The notes below the pieces were generated by a model, which searched no databases, was not told where the DNA came from, and saw nothing but the letters and a program-made list of their open reading frames with translations. The translations under genes and the position numbers were made by a program. Source: an uncultured Croceitalea sp. (lineage in GTDB: Bacteria > Bacteroidota > Bacteroidia > Flavobacteriales > Flavobacteriaceae). From it: a DNA stretch of 64,000 nucleotides. This document shows, one piece after another, positions 17,374 to 25,677 of this stretch. Where the stretch lies: positions 1 to 64,000 of the forward strand of contig CANLXH010000005.1 of NCBI GenBank assembly GCA_947495075.1, given 5' to 3'. Position 1 is the first letter of the stretch. Each line of letters begins with the position of its first letter.

Positions 17374-18004
17374 ATAAGAATTTTTCTAAATACTCTCGTT
17401 TATAGAGTGGTAAGGCTTTGTTAGATATTGCTAATTTTACTAAGTCACTGTCTTTTTTTCGCATATACAACAATTGGTAAAACTGTTTTACCGTCAATGT
17501 ATTAGTAGATTGTTCTTTAAGCTCAAGAAAATCTCCACAACTTACAGAACCTTCCTTTAAGACCTTTACATAAACACCAGGTTTTTCATGTTCAATAAAT
17601 TGTTTTAAAACTTCCTGATTTTTAAAGCGGATGCCAAGTTTAAAGCATGGTTCACGAGGTTGTGTAACTTGAACTAGTGCACTACCTAACTTGTAAATAT
17701 CACCTATTCTAATTTGCGATTCATCTAAGCTGTTTATGCTTAGGTTTTCTCCAAACATTCCCCAATCCCAATCTAAATTTGGATACTTGTCTTTCCAAAA
17801 ATCATAATTATCAGTTGAAAATAAATAACAGGCTTTGTAAATACCTCCATGATTTTTCCTATCGATAATTGTATCATTTTCAACTTCTTCTTTTTGTAAT
17901 ACAATGGAACCTTCAATAGGATATTTGTAAATCCCTGTTTTAATGGTTCTACCATTCCATTTAATGGCTGTAGGATTCCCAATGTTAGTTGAAATTACTT
18001 TCAT
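17372..18004 (-). CDS. MOSC domain protein (YiiM-like)
   Basis: 210 residues. N-terminal MOSC beta-barrel (~1-150) with DRKNHGGIYKACYLFS, WGMFGENLSI and the conserved Cys in QPREPCFKLG; then a small helical region (LTVKQFYQLLY...) matching the 3-alpha domain of YiiM-like proteins. MOSC proteins handle sulfur or molybdenum cofactor-linked chemistry; YiiM of E. coli is implicated in reducing N-hydroxylated compounds. The exact substrate cannot be told. Monocistronic, flanked by terminators on both sides. Confidence 0.88.
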   Translation of the reverse strand: MKVISTNIGNPTAIKWNGRTIKTGIYKYPIEGSIVLQKEEVENDTIIDRKNHGGIYKACYLFSTDNYDFWKDKYPNLDWDWGMFGENLSINSLDESQIRIGDIYKLGSALVQVTQPREPCFKLGIRFKNQEVLKQFIEHEKPGVYVKVLKEGSVSCGDFLELKEQSTNTLTVKQFYQLLYMRKKDSDLVKLAISNKALPLYKREYLEKFL

Positions 18005-18017
18005 AATATGAAAATAA

Positions 18018-18045
18018 AAAAACCATCACATATGTGATGGTTTTT
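18018..18045 (-). terminator. Intrinsic terminator after the DUF6249 gene
   Basis: Near-perfect palindrome AAACCATCACA-TA-TGTGATGGTTT with A/T runs on both sides, between the DUF6249 stop (18065) and the MOSC start (18004). It ends reverse-strand transcription of the DUF6249 gene. Confidence 0.8.
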
Positions 18046-18064
18046 AATGTTAATGTTTGGCTTT

Positions 18065-18415
18065 TTACTCTTCTTTTTCTAAACGCTTGGTCATTGTAAA
18101 TCCAGTTAATAAACCAACGCCTGCCATAAAGAATATTGTTGCTGGGTAAGCTACATCATCATCAAAACCAATAGTCTCTAAAAGAGAACCAATAAATATC
18201 CCTAAGCCTATGCCTATTAATAACAAAGCAAGATTTAATAATAATACTTTCCAGATAGGAGCTGTTTTACTGCTCCTGCCTTTAACAAAAATGCTTGCTT
18301 CTGCTCCTTTTTCGATTAATGCTAAGCGTTCTTTATTTCTTGTTGAAAAATAGAGGTAAGCAATTCCAAATATTGCTCCAAAGATAATTGGTATAATAAT
18401 TAATTCTGATCCCAT
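18065..18415 (-). CDS. DUF6249 domain membrane protein
   Basis: 116 residues with three hydrophobic helices (~3-22, ~52-75, ~88-105) and the motif STRNKERLALIEKGAEASIF, characteristic of DUF6249 small membrane proteins of Bacteroidota. It is divergent from the ECF sigma factor gene (130-base spacer), an arrangement in which the sigma factor could control it; that link is inference. Confidence 0.85.
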   Translation of the reverse strand: MGSELIIIPIIFGAIFGIAYLYFSTRNKERLALIEKGAEASIFVKGRSSKTAPIWKVLLLNLALLLIGIGLGIFIGSLLETIGFDDDVAYPATIFFMAGVGLLTGFTMTKRLEKEE

Positions 18416-18546
18416 AATTGTTCGTTTTTAATTGATTAATAAACTCATTTGTCCTTAGGACGATACTTTCTTAAAAAAGGTTACACTTATTTAAGTTTTT
18501 TTAATTTTATGTAACCTAAATCATTCTTTTATCGTCTTATGAATAA

Positions 18547-19125
18547 ATGGAACAAAACCATAACCAACCTAATGTTCAGTTAATACTAAATGGTGACTCG
18601 CAAGAGTTTTCAAAACTTGTGGATGATTACAAAAATTTAGTATTTACTGTTGCGTTAAGAATGCTAAAGAATTCTGAAGAAGCAGAAGAAGTTTCTCAAG
18701 ACACTTTTATTAAAGTTTTTAAGTCTATTAAAAATTTTAAAGGCGATTCTAAATTTTCAACATGGATTTATAGAATAGCCTATAACTCATGTCTTGATAG
18801 ATTAAAAAAGATGAAAAGGTCACAGAATACAAATTCTTTTGAAGAGGTGCCTGCAATGGAAGTAGCAGATTTGAATACTGTTTTAGATGATATAGATAGG
18901 AAAGAAAGGTCAAGACTACTCAAAAAATGTATGGAATTATTAGCTCCAAAAGATTGTGCTTTAATAACGTTATTTTATTTTGAAGAGAAAAACTTGAATG
19001 AACTTTCTAAGATTCTTAATTTGTCTGAAAATACGGTAAAAGTAAGATTGTTTAGAGCGCGTGCTAGATTAGCCAATATTGTAAAAGACAGATTAAACCC
19101 AGAGATAATAAGGAATTATGGATAA
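18547..19125 (+). CDS. ECF-type RNA polymerase sigma factor
   Basis: 192 residues. Region 2 (~22-90: VFTVALRMLKNSEEAEEVSQ, FSTWIYRIAYNSCLDRLKK) and region 4 (~130-180: DCALITLFYFEEKNLNELSK, ENTVKVRLFRARARL) are clear. The last 8 bases overlap the next gene, which encodes a small membrane protein that is a candidate anti-sigma factor. Stimulus and regulon unknown. Confidence 0.93.
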   Translation: MEQNHNQPNVQLILNGDSQEFSKLVDDYKNLVFTVALRMLKNSEEAEEVSQDTFIKVFKSIKNFKGDSKFSTWIYRIAYNSCLDRLKKMKRSQNTNSFEEVPAMEVADLNTVLDDIDRKERSRLLKKCMELLAPKDCALITLFYFEEKNLNELSKILNLSENTVKVRLFRARARLANIVKDRLNPEIIRNYG

Positions 19126-19516
19126 TCAGAAAGAATTAGAAAAGCTAATTGATAAGTTAATGGCTTCCGATGTGCTAGAAACTCCATCAAAGGACTTTAC
19201 AGCACAAGTTTTAGAAAAAACAGTTAGAACTAAAAGTCAACAGCTAGAATATAAACCGCTGTTGCCAAAATGGATTTTGTCTTTGGCAGCTGTCTTAGTT
19301 GTAGGTTTTCTTATATATGGAGTTAATTTATATGTTACTTCTGGAAATTCAGTTTCCTATTTTAAAGATTTAAACAAAATAGGCATATGGTCTTCTGATT
19401 TTTTCTCAAGATTTAATTTTTCTAAGACGCTAACCTATAGTATTATTATTTCTGGGGTATTAATTTGCTTCCATTCTTTAATTTTAAAAAAATATTTTGA
19501 AGACAGATTAGCTTAA
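19118..19516 (+). CDS. Small two-helix membrane protein, possible anti-sigma factor
   Basis: 132 residues. Cytosolic N-terminal ~50 residues (LEKLIDKLMASDVLETPSKD, FTAQVLEKT) precede a transmembrane helix (~50-70) and a second one near the C-terminus (~105-122). No zinc-finger HxxxCxxC motif. It overlaps the ECF sigma gene by 8 bases, a typical sigma/anti-sigma arrangement, and that is the only basis for the suggestion. Its end overlaps the convergent DoxX gene by 4 bases. Confidence 0.65.
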   Translation: MDNQKELEKLIDKLMASDVLETPSKDFTAQVLEKTVRTKSQQLEYKPLLPKWILSLAAVLVVGFLIYGVNLYVTSGNSVSYFKDLNKIGIWSSDFFSRFNFSKTLTYSIIISGVLICFHSLILKKYFEDRLA

Positions 19517-19872
19517 AATTGTAAATACCAATACGCCCAGTACATTAATCCAAATTGTAATGGGATTCTTAGAATTAGAGCCCATTTTGGGAATCCTGCT
19601 GAAGCTTTTTCTCCAGATAACATATAAAAATGTACTAATAAGAATACTATTAGCATAGCTATAATTCCCCAAATTGCTATGTTCTTAGTGTTAGGAACGC
19701 AAAGTGTAATACCTAAAATAACTTCTGCCAAACCACTCCAAAATACTAGGGCTTTATGATTGGGTATGTAACGTGGCATAATGCGTAAATAAGCTTTAGG
19801 CTTAATAAAATGCATTAGTCCAGCAAAAATATACATCAATGCCATTACATAAAGATGCCAAGGGTACACCAT
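19513..19872 (-). CDS. DoxX-like membrane protein
   Basis: 119 residues with four predicted transmembrane helices. MALMYIFAGLMHFIKPKAYL, MPRYIPNHKALVFWSGLAEV and GITLCVPNTKNIA are typical of DoxX/DoxD-like proteins, associated in some bacteria with redox or sulfur metabolism; function in Bacteroidota is unknown. It starts 3 bases after the membrane paralogue upstream, so it is probably cotranscribed with it. Confidence 0.85.
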   Translation of the reverse strand: MVYPWHLYVMALMYIFAGLMHFIKPKAYLRIMPRYIPNHKALVFWSGLAEVILGITLCVPNTKNIAIWGIIAMLIVFLLVHFYMLSGEKASAGFPKWALILRIPLQFGLMYWAYWYLQF

Positions 19873-19875
19873 AAG

Positions 19876-21210
19876 TTATTCTTTATAGTACCAAAATGGT
19901 ACTTGAGCTTCTAATAATGTTTGAGTAGTGTCTTTTCTCTTCCTTAACCTGATGAGTTTTAAAATGTGTTTTCCCTCAGAAATACCTCGGATATTTAAGT
20001 TGGTCTCAAATCCTAGTTGGTCTTTACCGCTAATTGTGACGATAAAATCTTCATCTAACTTTAAAGTATCTATTTTAAAGGAATGTGTTTCATTAAAAAT
20101 CTCTAAATACCTATTTCTAATACTATCACGTTGTTTTCTACTATCAAATTGATCTTCCCAACTTGTACTAAAATTAACTCCAGAAGTTAAACCTCTTAAA
20201 TCTTTTTTAGGTTTTATAGTAGAATCATATGCAAAAATTCTGTCTTCTATATTTTCTTTATATGGAATAAAAATAGGTAAATATGGGGTTCTAATAATTT
20301 TTGAAGGAATTACGACTTCACCCGGAAAATTACCATCTTCAGTGAGTAAATCCAGATAATTTTCTTTGTTTGCGAATTGAAGCGAAGAATCCCTATCTTT
20401 ATCCAGATAATTCGAGGTTTTATATTCTAAAGAAGCTACTATTAGAATAAGTAAATAGATAGGGGTTAATAAAAGAATAAGTCTTTTGCCAAATTTATTG
20501 TCCAAAAAATTATATACTAATGGTCTGTACAAAAACGACAAGGTAAGGAAGCTAAAAACCCAATAAACTGGAAAATATATTCTTGCTACCCATTTGTTTC
20601 TTTTCAATAACCCTTGAGTTACAAAGTCAAAGAAGGTTAACAACATACCTATGCCTAAAAATATCATTAGGGGAATGCCTACTCCGTTTGAAACCCAATT
20701 TGGTAGGCTTTCATTATCAATTATAAAATTTGCAATTAGTACTAAAACAATTATTACTACCGTAAGTGCTAAAACATAAAAAATTAATAAGAAAGAAACT
20801 GCAAATAGAATACTACAATAGTTTTCCAAACTTCCAATGTAGCGATCAAAGGAAACTATTCTCTTACTTAAATATTTTTTAAAGCGATCAGCATATTTAA
20901 GTTTGTCAAATTCAATATCGCCTGAAACATACCTAAGACCTAATGCGCCAATCCAAAGCCCTCTTAAGATTACATGCAATAACAAATTAAAAAGGAGAAT
21001 GGAGCAAGCAGTAAGTGCTAAAAAATATATAACAAAACTGTAGATTTGTTGTTCATTACTGGCTTGAACCATCTCAATTTTCACAGGCTCATAAGCAGTG
21101 AAAAGTCCAAAAATGGCAAAACCAGATATTAGCAGTTCTAATTCCCAACTTTGTTGTTGTAGAGAGTCCAACAGTTTTCTAAATGCAGGACTTTTATAAT
21201 CGTTATTCAT
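19876..21210 (-). CDS. Large membrane protein, paralogue of the next gene
   Basis: 444 residues. Begins MNNDYKSPAFRKLLDSLQQQ, then ELELLISGFAIFGLF, RGLWIGALGLRYVS, a block of about six transmembrane helices to residue ~260 (VVIIVLVLIANFII, LYRPLVYNFLDNKFGKRLIL), and an extracytoplasmic beta-rich domain (~265-444) ending PFWYYKE. It is clearly homologous end to end to the gene upstream at 21247-22599. I do not recognise the family; no catalytic motif is visible. Same direction as its paralogue with a 36-base gap and only 3 bases from DoxX. Confidence 0.75.
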   Translation of the reverse strand: MNNDYKSPAFRKLLDSLQQQSWELELLISGFAIFGLFTAYEPVKIEMVQASNEQQIYSFVIYFLALTACSILLFNLLLHVILRGLWIGALGLRYVSGDIEFDKLKYADRFKKYLSKRIVSFDRYIGSLENYCSILFAVSFLLIFYVLALTVVIIVLVLIANFIIDNESLPNWVSNGVGIPLMIFLGIGMLLTFFDFVTQGLLKRNKWVARIYFPVYWVFSFLTLSFLYRPLVYNFLDNKFGKRLILLLTPIYLLILIVASLEYKTSNYLDKDRDSSLQFANKENYLDLLTEDGNFPGEVVIPSKIIRTPYLPIFIPYKENIEDRIFAYDSTIKPKKDLRGLTSGVNFSTSWEDQFDSRKQRDSIRNRYLEIFNETHSFKIDTLKLDEDFIVTISGKDQLGFETNLNIRGISEGKHILKLIRLRKRKDTTQTLLEAQVPFWYYKE

Positions 21211-21246
21211 TGGTATGGTTGACTTTAATAAACAAGATACTAAAGT

Positions 21247-22599
21247 TTAGTCTTTAAAATGCCAAAAGGGTATGGTTACCAAAGTATCAATTTTAATTTT
21301 TTTCTTAAAGAGTTCATTGTCTCCTTGAGGACCAATAATATGTAATAGATGTTTTCCCTTGTTAATTCTAGAAATATCTAGAAAGGTTTCAAATTGAAGC
21401 CGGCCACTGGAATTGGTGGTATAAATAAACTCCTTTTCTATTGCCGTCGAATCAATAATTATATCGTACATGGCATTTACAACATTCAAATATTTTTTTT
21501 GTTCATCTAAATTTTTGTTGTTGCTTAGTGAAAATGTTAATCCGGGAATCGACATGCTTTTTCCATTAAAACCATAACCTCTTTCATCTTTTGTTGGTTT
21601 TAAGGTGCTATCTTGATTAAAAACAGCATTTTCTTTAAACGTAGTAAACGGTATTTTAAGAGGTAAATAGGATGTAGTAATGACTTTTGAAGGTATAGTA
21701 GCAAAATCGATTAAATCTTCGCTTTTATTTATAACATCTTCATAGTTACTTGTGTTAGCATAAATAGAACTAGAATCTGTATTAGGAGTCAGGTAATTAG
21801 AATGCTGTTTTGAGAAAGAACTTAGCAAGAAGCTAATTAATAAATAAGTGGGCAAAATAAAAGTAGCTAACCATTTAGTCCTTTTTTGGTCTAAAAAATT
21901 ATAGACCAAAGGGCGGTACAAAAAAGAAAGAGTTACAATACTAAAGAAACGATATACAGGGTAATAAATTTTGGGCCGTAAACTGCCTTTTTTTAATATG
22001 CCCATGCCTATAAAATCTATAAAGATGAGTAAGGCGAACGAGAAGTAAAAAAGTGCCCAATATACATTAAACATTACTTGTTGTTCTCTGCTTAAAAGGC
22101 CAGTTATTTCCATTAAATTAATTATCAATGTGTAAAAGCCTATTACTAACATATATGCCATAAAATAAAACACCATTAGAAAAGCGATGGCAAAAAGTGT
22201 ACTGCAAATGTTTTCTAATCGAGAAATATATCTATCAAAAGAGCCTACTTTTTTGGTAAGGTGCTCCGTAAATTTTTTGGAGTATTGTAATTCGTCATAA
22301 TCAATTTCATTAGAAACATACCTAAGTCCAAGAGCCCCAATCCATACTCCTCTTAAAATCACATGAATTAAAAGAACTACAAGTAGAATGCTAAGTGCAG
22401 GATAAATAGTTTGTATAAAAAATCCATAAATAAAGTCATCGTTACCAATAGCTTTTGTAAGCTCTTCTTTGAGCGGATTCATTACCTGAAAGAGCCCAAA
22501 AATGGCAAAACCTGATATTAGTAATTCTAACTGCCAACTTTCTTGTTGTAGTTTGTCCAGTAATTTTTTAAACGAAGAACTATTATAATCGTTACTCAT
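21247..22599 (-). CDS. Large membrane protein, tandem paralogue
   Basis: 450 residues, sharing with its neighbour the start SFKKLLDKLQQESWQLELLI, the SGFAIFGLF helix, RGVWIGALGLRYVSNEIDYD, the FDRYISRLENICSTLFA helix, FLYRPLVYNFLDQKRTKWLA, the STLKPTKDERGY motif and the C-terminal PFWHFKD. Six or so membrane helices in the first 260 residues, then a soluble outer domain with GKHLLHIIG near the end. Tandem duplication suggests a heteromeric pair or divergence of function. Family not recognised. Confidence 0.75.
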   Translation of the reverse strand: MSNDYNSSSFKKLLDKLQQESWQLELLISGFAIFGLFQVMNPLKEELTKAIGNDDFIYGFFIQTIYPALSILLVVLLIHVILRGVWIGALGLRYVSNEIDYDELQYSKKFTEHLTKKVGSFDRYISRLENICSTLFAIAFLMVFYFMAYMLVIGFYTLIINLMEITGLLSREQQVMFNVYWALFYFSFALLIFIDFIGMGILKKGSLRPKIYYPVYRFFSIVTLSFLYRPLVYNFLDQKRTKWLATFILPTYLLISFLLSSFSKQHSNYLTPNTDSSSIYANTSNYEDVINKSEDLIDFATIPSKVITTSYLPLKIPFTTFKENAVFNQDSTLKPTKDERGYGFNGKSMSIPGLTFSLSNNKNLDEQKKYLNVVNAMYDIIIDSTAIEKEFIYTTNSSGRLQFETFLDISRINKGKHLLHIIGPQGDNELFKKKIKIDTLVTIPFWHFKD

Positions 22600-22637
22600 G
22601 GTTGGTTTATTGGTGTTGTAATATAAAGCTTTTACAT

Positions 22638-22673
22638 AAAAAAACGCTCATAGTATATCTATGAGCGTTTTTT
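22638..22673 (-). terminator. Intrinsic terminator after htpG
   Basis: Stem AAAAAACGCTCATAG / CTATGAGCGTTTTTT with a short TATAT loop, between the htpG stop (22704) and the start of the tandem membrane gene (22599). On the reverse strand the hairpin is followed by a T-run, as expected of an intrinsic terminator. Confidence 0.85.
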
Positions 22674-22703
22674 ATTATGGAATTCTAAATTAATTCGAAA
22701 TAA

Positions 22704-24623
22704 CTACTTTATCATATCGTAACTACGATTAATAAAATTAGTGAGCTCTTCTCCTTTTAAAAGCCCTTTTGATAATCTGGCTAAATCTAAGGATTGATTA
22801 ATAAGGCGCTCTCTCTTCTTTGCTGTTTTGGTATTTAAAATTTCGTTTACCAATTCATTATTGGTATTAACGATTAAATTGAACATATCTGGCATATTAC
22901 CCATACCAAACATTCCACCACCACCACCACCGGTTTGTTGCATATCCTTCATTCTTCTCATGAATTCTGGTTCTGTAATTATGAATGGTTGTGCAGAACT
23001 ATCCATTGCTTCCAATTGAACGGTAAAACCTTTAGAAGGATCAATTACTTTTTCTATTTCCCCTTTTAGCTTTTCCTTTTCTTCATCGGAAAGTTTAGAA
23101 ATAGCAGTATCTTCTTTTTTTATTAAATTATCTAAATGGTCGGCATCTACACGTGCAAAAGAAATCTTCTCTTTAGAAGTTTCTAATTTTTGTATTAGAT
23201 GCGGAACAATAGGAGAATCCAATAGCAGTACTTCATAACCTTTTGCTTTTGCAGCTTCAATATAACTGTGTTGGGATTCTTTATCGGATGCATAAAGAAT
23301 TACTAGCTTATCATCTTTATCTGTTTGAGCATCTTTAATTTTAGCTTGCAGCTCTTCAAAAGTAAAATAGTTACCATCAATCGTAGGGTATAGTGCGAAC
23401 TTGTCTGCTTTTTCGAAGAATTTATCTTCAGAGAGCATTCCATACTCAATAACTACTTTAATATCGTTCCATTTTTGTTCAAAGTCTTCTCTATTATTCT
23501 TGAAAAGAGAACTTAGCTTATCGGCAACCTTTTTAGTGATGTAAGATGAAATTTTCTTGACAGCACCATCTGCCTGTAAATAGGAACGTGAAACATTCAA
23601 TGGAATGTCTGGAGAATCTATTACACCACGGAGCATAGTCAAAAATTCAGGTACGATACCTTCTACATTATCTGTAACAAAAACTTGATTCTGATAAAGT
23701 TGTATTTTATCTTTTTGAATGTTGAGGTCATTTGTCAACTTAGGGAAATACAATATTCCTGTTAAGTTGAAAGGATAATCTACATTTAAGTGAATATTGA
23801 ATAAAGGCTCTTCAAACTGCATTGGATACAATTCTCTATAAAAACCTTTGTAATCTTCTTCTTTTAAATCTGCTGGTTTTTTGGTCCAAGCAGGATTTGG
23901 ATTGTTGATAATGTCATCAACAGTAATCTGTCTATGAGGTTCAGTAGTTTCTTTACCGTCCTTGTCTTTTGTGGTTTTCGGCTTATGCTCGGGATCATTA
24001 ATTTCTTTAGTTCCGAATTTAATCGGAATAGGCATAAACTTATTGTACTTAGTAAGCAATTCACGTATTCTGGAATCTTCCAAAAATTCGGTTGAATCTT
24101 CTGCTACATGAAGTATAATTTCTGTACCTCTATCCTCTTTTTTAGCTTTCTTAAGTTCAAATTCTGGTGAACCATCACACATCCAATGTACACCTGGCTC
24201 ATCTTTAAAGCTTTTTGTAATTATTTCTACTTTCTCTGCAACCATAAAAGCAGAGTAGAACCCAAGGCCAAAATGTCCTATGATGCCGGCATCTTTACCA
24301 GCATCCTTATATTTGTCTAAAAATTCTTCTGCACCTGAGAAAGCAACTTCATTAATGTACTTTTTTACTTCATCCTCTGTCATACCAATACCTTGGTCAA
24401 GGATATGTATCTTTTTGTTGTCTTTGTCAACTTTAATTTCAATCTGCGGATTTCCATAGTCAACTTTAGCTTCTCCAATAGATGTTAGGTGCCTTAATTT
24501 TAGAGTAGCATCTGTCGCGTTAGAAATTAACTCACGTAAAAATATTTCGTGATCACTATAAAGAAATTTTTTGATTAAAGGGAAAATGTTTTCTACCGAA
24601 ACATTTATTTTACCTGTTGCCAT
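22704..24623 (-). CDS. htpG: Molecular chaperone HtpG (Hsp90)
   Basis: 639 residues, full length. GHKL ATPase domain with ELISNATDAT, LDQGIGMT and IIGHFGLGFYSAFMVA; middle domain with LYPMQFEEPLFNIHLNVDYP and LNVSRSYLQ; C-terminal dimerisation domain. A Gly-rich insert (GGGGGGMFGMG, ~570-582) lies in the C-terminal domain, as in other Bacteroidota HtpG. Monocistronic, ending in a strong hairpin. Upstream it has a sigma-54-like element and a TGTCACTTTGTCAC repeat rather than a TAnnTTTG box, which may mean stress-type control. Confidence 0.97.
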   Translation of the reverse strand: MATGKINVSVENIFPLIKKFLYSDHEIFLRELISNATDATLKLRHLTSIGEAKVDYGNPQIEIKVDKDNKKIHILDQGIGMTEDEVKKYINEVAFSGAEEFLDKYKDAGKDAGIIGHFGLGFYSAFMVAEKVEIITKSFKDEPGVHWMCDGSPEFELKKAKKEDRGTEIILHVAEDSTEFLEDSRIRELLTKYNKFMPIPIKFGTKEINDPEHKPKTTKDKDGKETTEPHRQITVDDIINNPNPAWTKKPADLKEEDYKGFYRELYPMQFEEPLFNIHLNVDYPFNLTGILYFPKLTNDLNIQKDKIQLYQNQVFVTDNVEGIVPEFLTMLRGVIDSPDIPLNVSRSYLQADGAVKKISSYITKKVADKLSSLFKNNREDFEQKWNDIKVVIEYGMLSEDKFFEKADKFALYPTIDGNYFTFEELQAKIKDAQTDKDDKLVILYASDKESQHSYIEAAKAKGYEVLLLDSPIVPHLIQKLETSKEKISFARVDADHLDNLIKKEDTAISKLSDEEKEKLKGEIEKVIDPSKGFTVQLEAMDSSAQPFIITEPEFMRRMKDMQQTGGGGGGMFGMGNMPDMFNLIVNTNNELVNEILNTKTAKKRERLINQSLDLARLSKGLLKGEELTNFINRSYDMIK

Positions 24624-24690
24624 AATTACCTATTTATTTTTTGTTATTCCCATTTAGGAAAAATTTATTTCTCTTAACACAAAATCACTG

Positions 24691-24732
24691 TTCAAGAAAA
24701 GTACCAGAGGGAAAAAAAGTGACAAAGTGACA
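24691..24732 (-). promoter_or_regulatory. Sigma-54-like element and direct repeat upstream of htpG
   Basis: Reverse strand carries TGGTACTTTTCTTGAA at 24691-24706, close to the sigma-54 consensus TGGCAC-N5-TTGCW (GG to GA spacing of 10, with A instead of the usual C). Just upstream at 24719-24732 is TGTCACTTTGTCAC, a direct repeat of TGTCAC. The ATG is about 68 bases downstream of the -12 half. Promoter class is inference; the repeat could equally be a repressor or activator site. Confidence 0.4.
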
Positions 24733-24815
24733 CCAGAATTAAATTTAGAGTATCCATGGATGAAACTTTAACAAAAGTTTTGTTCAATATTTTAAACATA
24801 TAATTAAACATTAAT

Positions 24816-24938
24816 TATCTTTGTCTTGTTGTGATTAGAAATTTTGCTATGAAAGAGTAGAATTACAATAAGTTTGTTTATTTATTGGTTAGGTTGTTGA
24901 AAACGTATTCTTGCTAAGAGGATACGTTTTCTCTTTTT
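24816..24938 (+). ncRNA. Candidate short transcript with orphan terminator
   Basis: Two Bacteroidota -7 boxes (TATCTTTG 24816-24823; TAAGTTTG 24869-24876, the latter with TTTTG 22 bases upstream) are followed by a hairpin-plus-T-run. Transcripts would be ~55 to 110 nucleotides and contain only an ATG GAA-like microframe (ATGAAAGAGTAG), so a small RNA is more likely than a peptide. No known RNA family recognised. Confidence 0.35.
24899..24938 (+). terminator. Terminator hairpin not attached to a recognised gene
   Basis: Perfect 10-base stem GAAAACGTAT / ATACGTTTTC with a 13-base loop, followed by TCTTTTT. Both flanking genes (htpG, TetR-like) point away from it, so it must end some other forward transcript, or act as an attenuator in a long leader. 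Confidence 0.75.
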
Positions 24939-24986
24939 CACACCTTTTTTGTTAGATTATTAACAAAAATTATGTTTATAAAATTG

Positions 24987-24994
24987 TAAATTTG
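24987..24994 (+). promoter_or_regulatory. Candidate -7 promoter box for the TetR-like/AarF operon
   Basis: TAAATTTG matches TAnnTTTG, 19 bases before the ATG at 25014. The -33 region lacks a clear TTTG. Confidence 0.45.
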
Positions 24995-25013
24995 TTTTAA
25001 CAAAATAAATCAT

Positions 25014-25673
25014 ATGGCTACTAAGAGTTCCGCTGCAAAAATTACAGAGGAGAAAATAATTGGATTTTACATGGATTATGTTTTGGAACACGAAGCTTAC
25101 CCAAAATCCATCTACAAATTTTGTAAAGAATGTAAGATAAAAGAGGAAGAGTTCTATGCTTTCTTTGGTTCTTTTGATGGTTTGCAGAAAACCATTTGGA
25201 ATACATTTCATGTTAATACTTTACAGCTTTTAAATAAGAATAAGGAATATGGTAGCTTTAGTAATAAGGATAAAATGCTGACTTATTTCTACACCATGTT
25301 TGAATTGTTAACCTTAAACAGAAGTTATGTTTTATTTACTCTGGATGGTAACAGGAAAACGTTGGAAAAAATGAGTGATTTAAAAGAATTAAGAACTCAC
25401 GTAAAAGAATTTGCTAACGAACTTGTTGAAGAAGCTAATGCAGATAAGACTTTAAAAATAACAAAACAGAGTCCAAAAATTTTCTCAGAAGGAGCTTGGG
25501 TGCAATTTTTATTCTTGCTCAAATTTTGGATTAATGACTCTTCTGCAGGATTTGAGAAGACAGATTTAGCTATTGAAAAATCTGTAACTACAATTTTTGA
25601 TGTGTTTGATAATACGCCGCTTGATAGCATAATTGATTTTGGTAAGTTCCTTTACAAAGAAAACTTCGCATAA
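25014..25673 (+). CDS. TetR-family-like regulator with atypical N-terminus
   Basis: 219 residues. N-terminal ~60 residues (ITEEKIIGFYMDYVLEHEAY, IYKFCKECKIKEEEFYAFFG) resemble a TetR helix-turn-helix in helix pattern, and the rest is an all-helical ligand domain of the TetR C-terminal type found in Bacteroidota. It precedes the AarF-family kinase gene by 4 bases, so the two are cotranscribed; the pairing recurs in this family of bacteria as far as I recall. Ligand and targets unknown, and the DNA-binding capacity is not certain. Confidence 0.8.
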   Translation: MATKSSAAKITEEKIIGFYMDYVLEHEAYPKSIYKFCKECKIKEEEFYAFFGSFDGLQKTIWNTFHVNTLQLLNKNKEYGSFSNKDKMLTYFYTMFELLTLNRSYVLFTLDGNRKTLEKMSDLKELRTHVKEFANELVEEANADKTLKITKQSPKIFSEGAWVQFLFLLKFWINDSSAGFEKTDLAIEKSVTTIFDVFDNTPLDSIIDFGKFLYKENFA

Positions 25674-25677
25674 ACAT

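Larger units (their letters stand above)
24624..25013. other. 390-base intergenic region between htpG and a TetR-like gene
   Basis: Holds the htpG control region (24640-24735, reverse strand), two forward TAnnTTTG boxes at 24816-24823 and 24869-24876, a terminator hairpin at 24899-24938 that follows no recognised gene, and a TAAATTTG box at 24987-24994 for the TetR-like gene. No reading frame longer than a few codons lies between the forward boxes and the hairpin. Confidence 0.6.

Noticed and set aside
22828-23019. Reading frame opposite to htpG
   Set aside because: It mirrors conserved Hsp90 coding sequence (Gly run read as Pro run) and has no promoter or family support.
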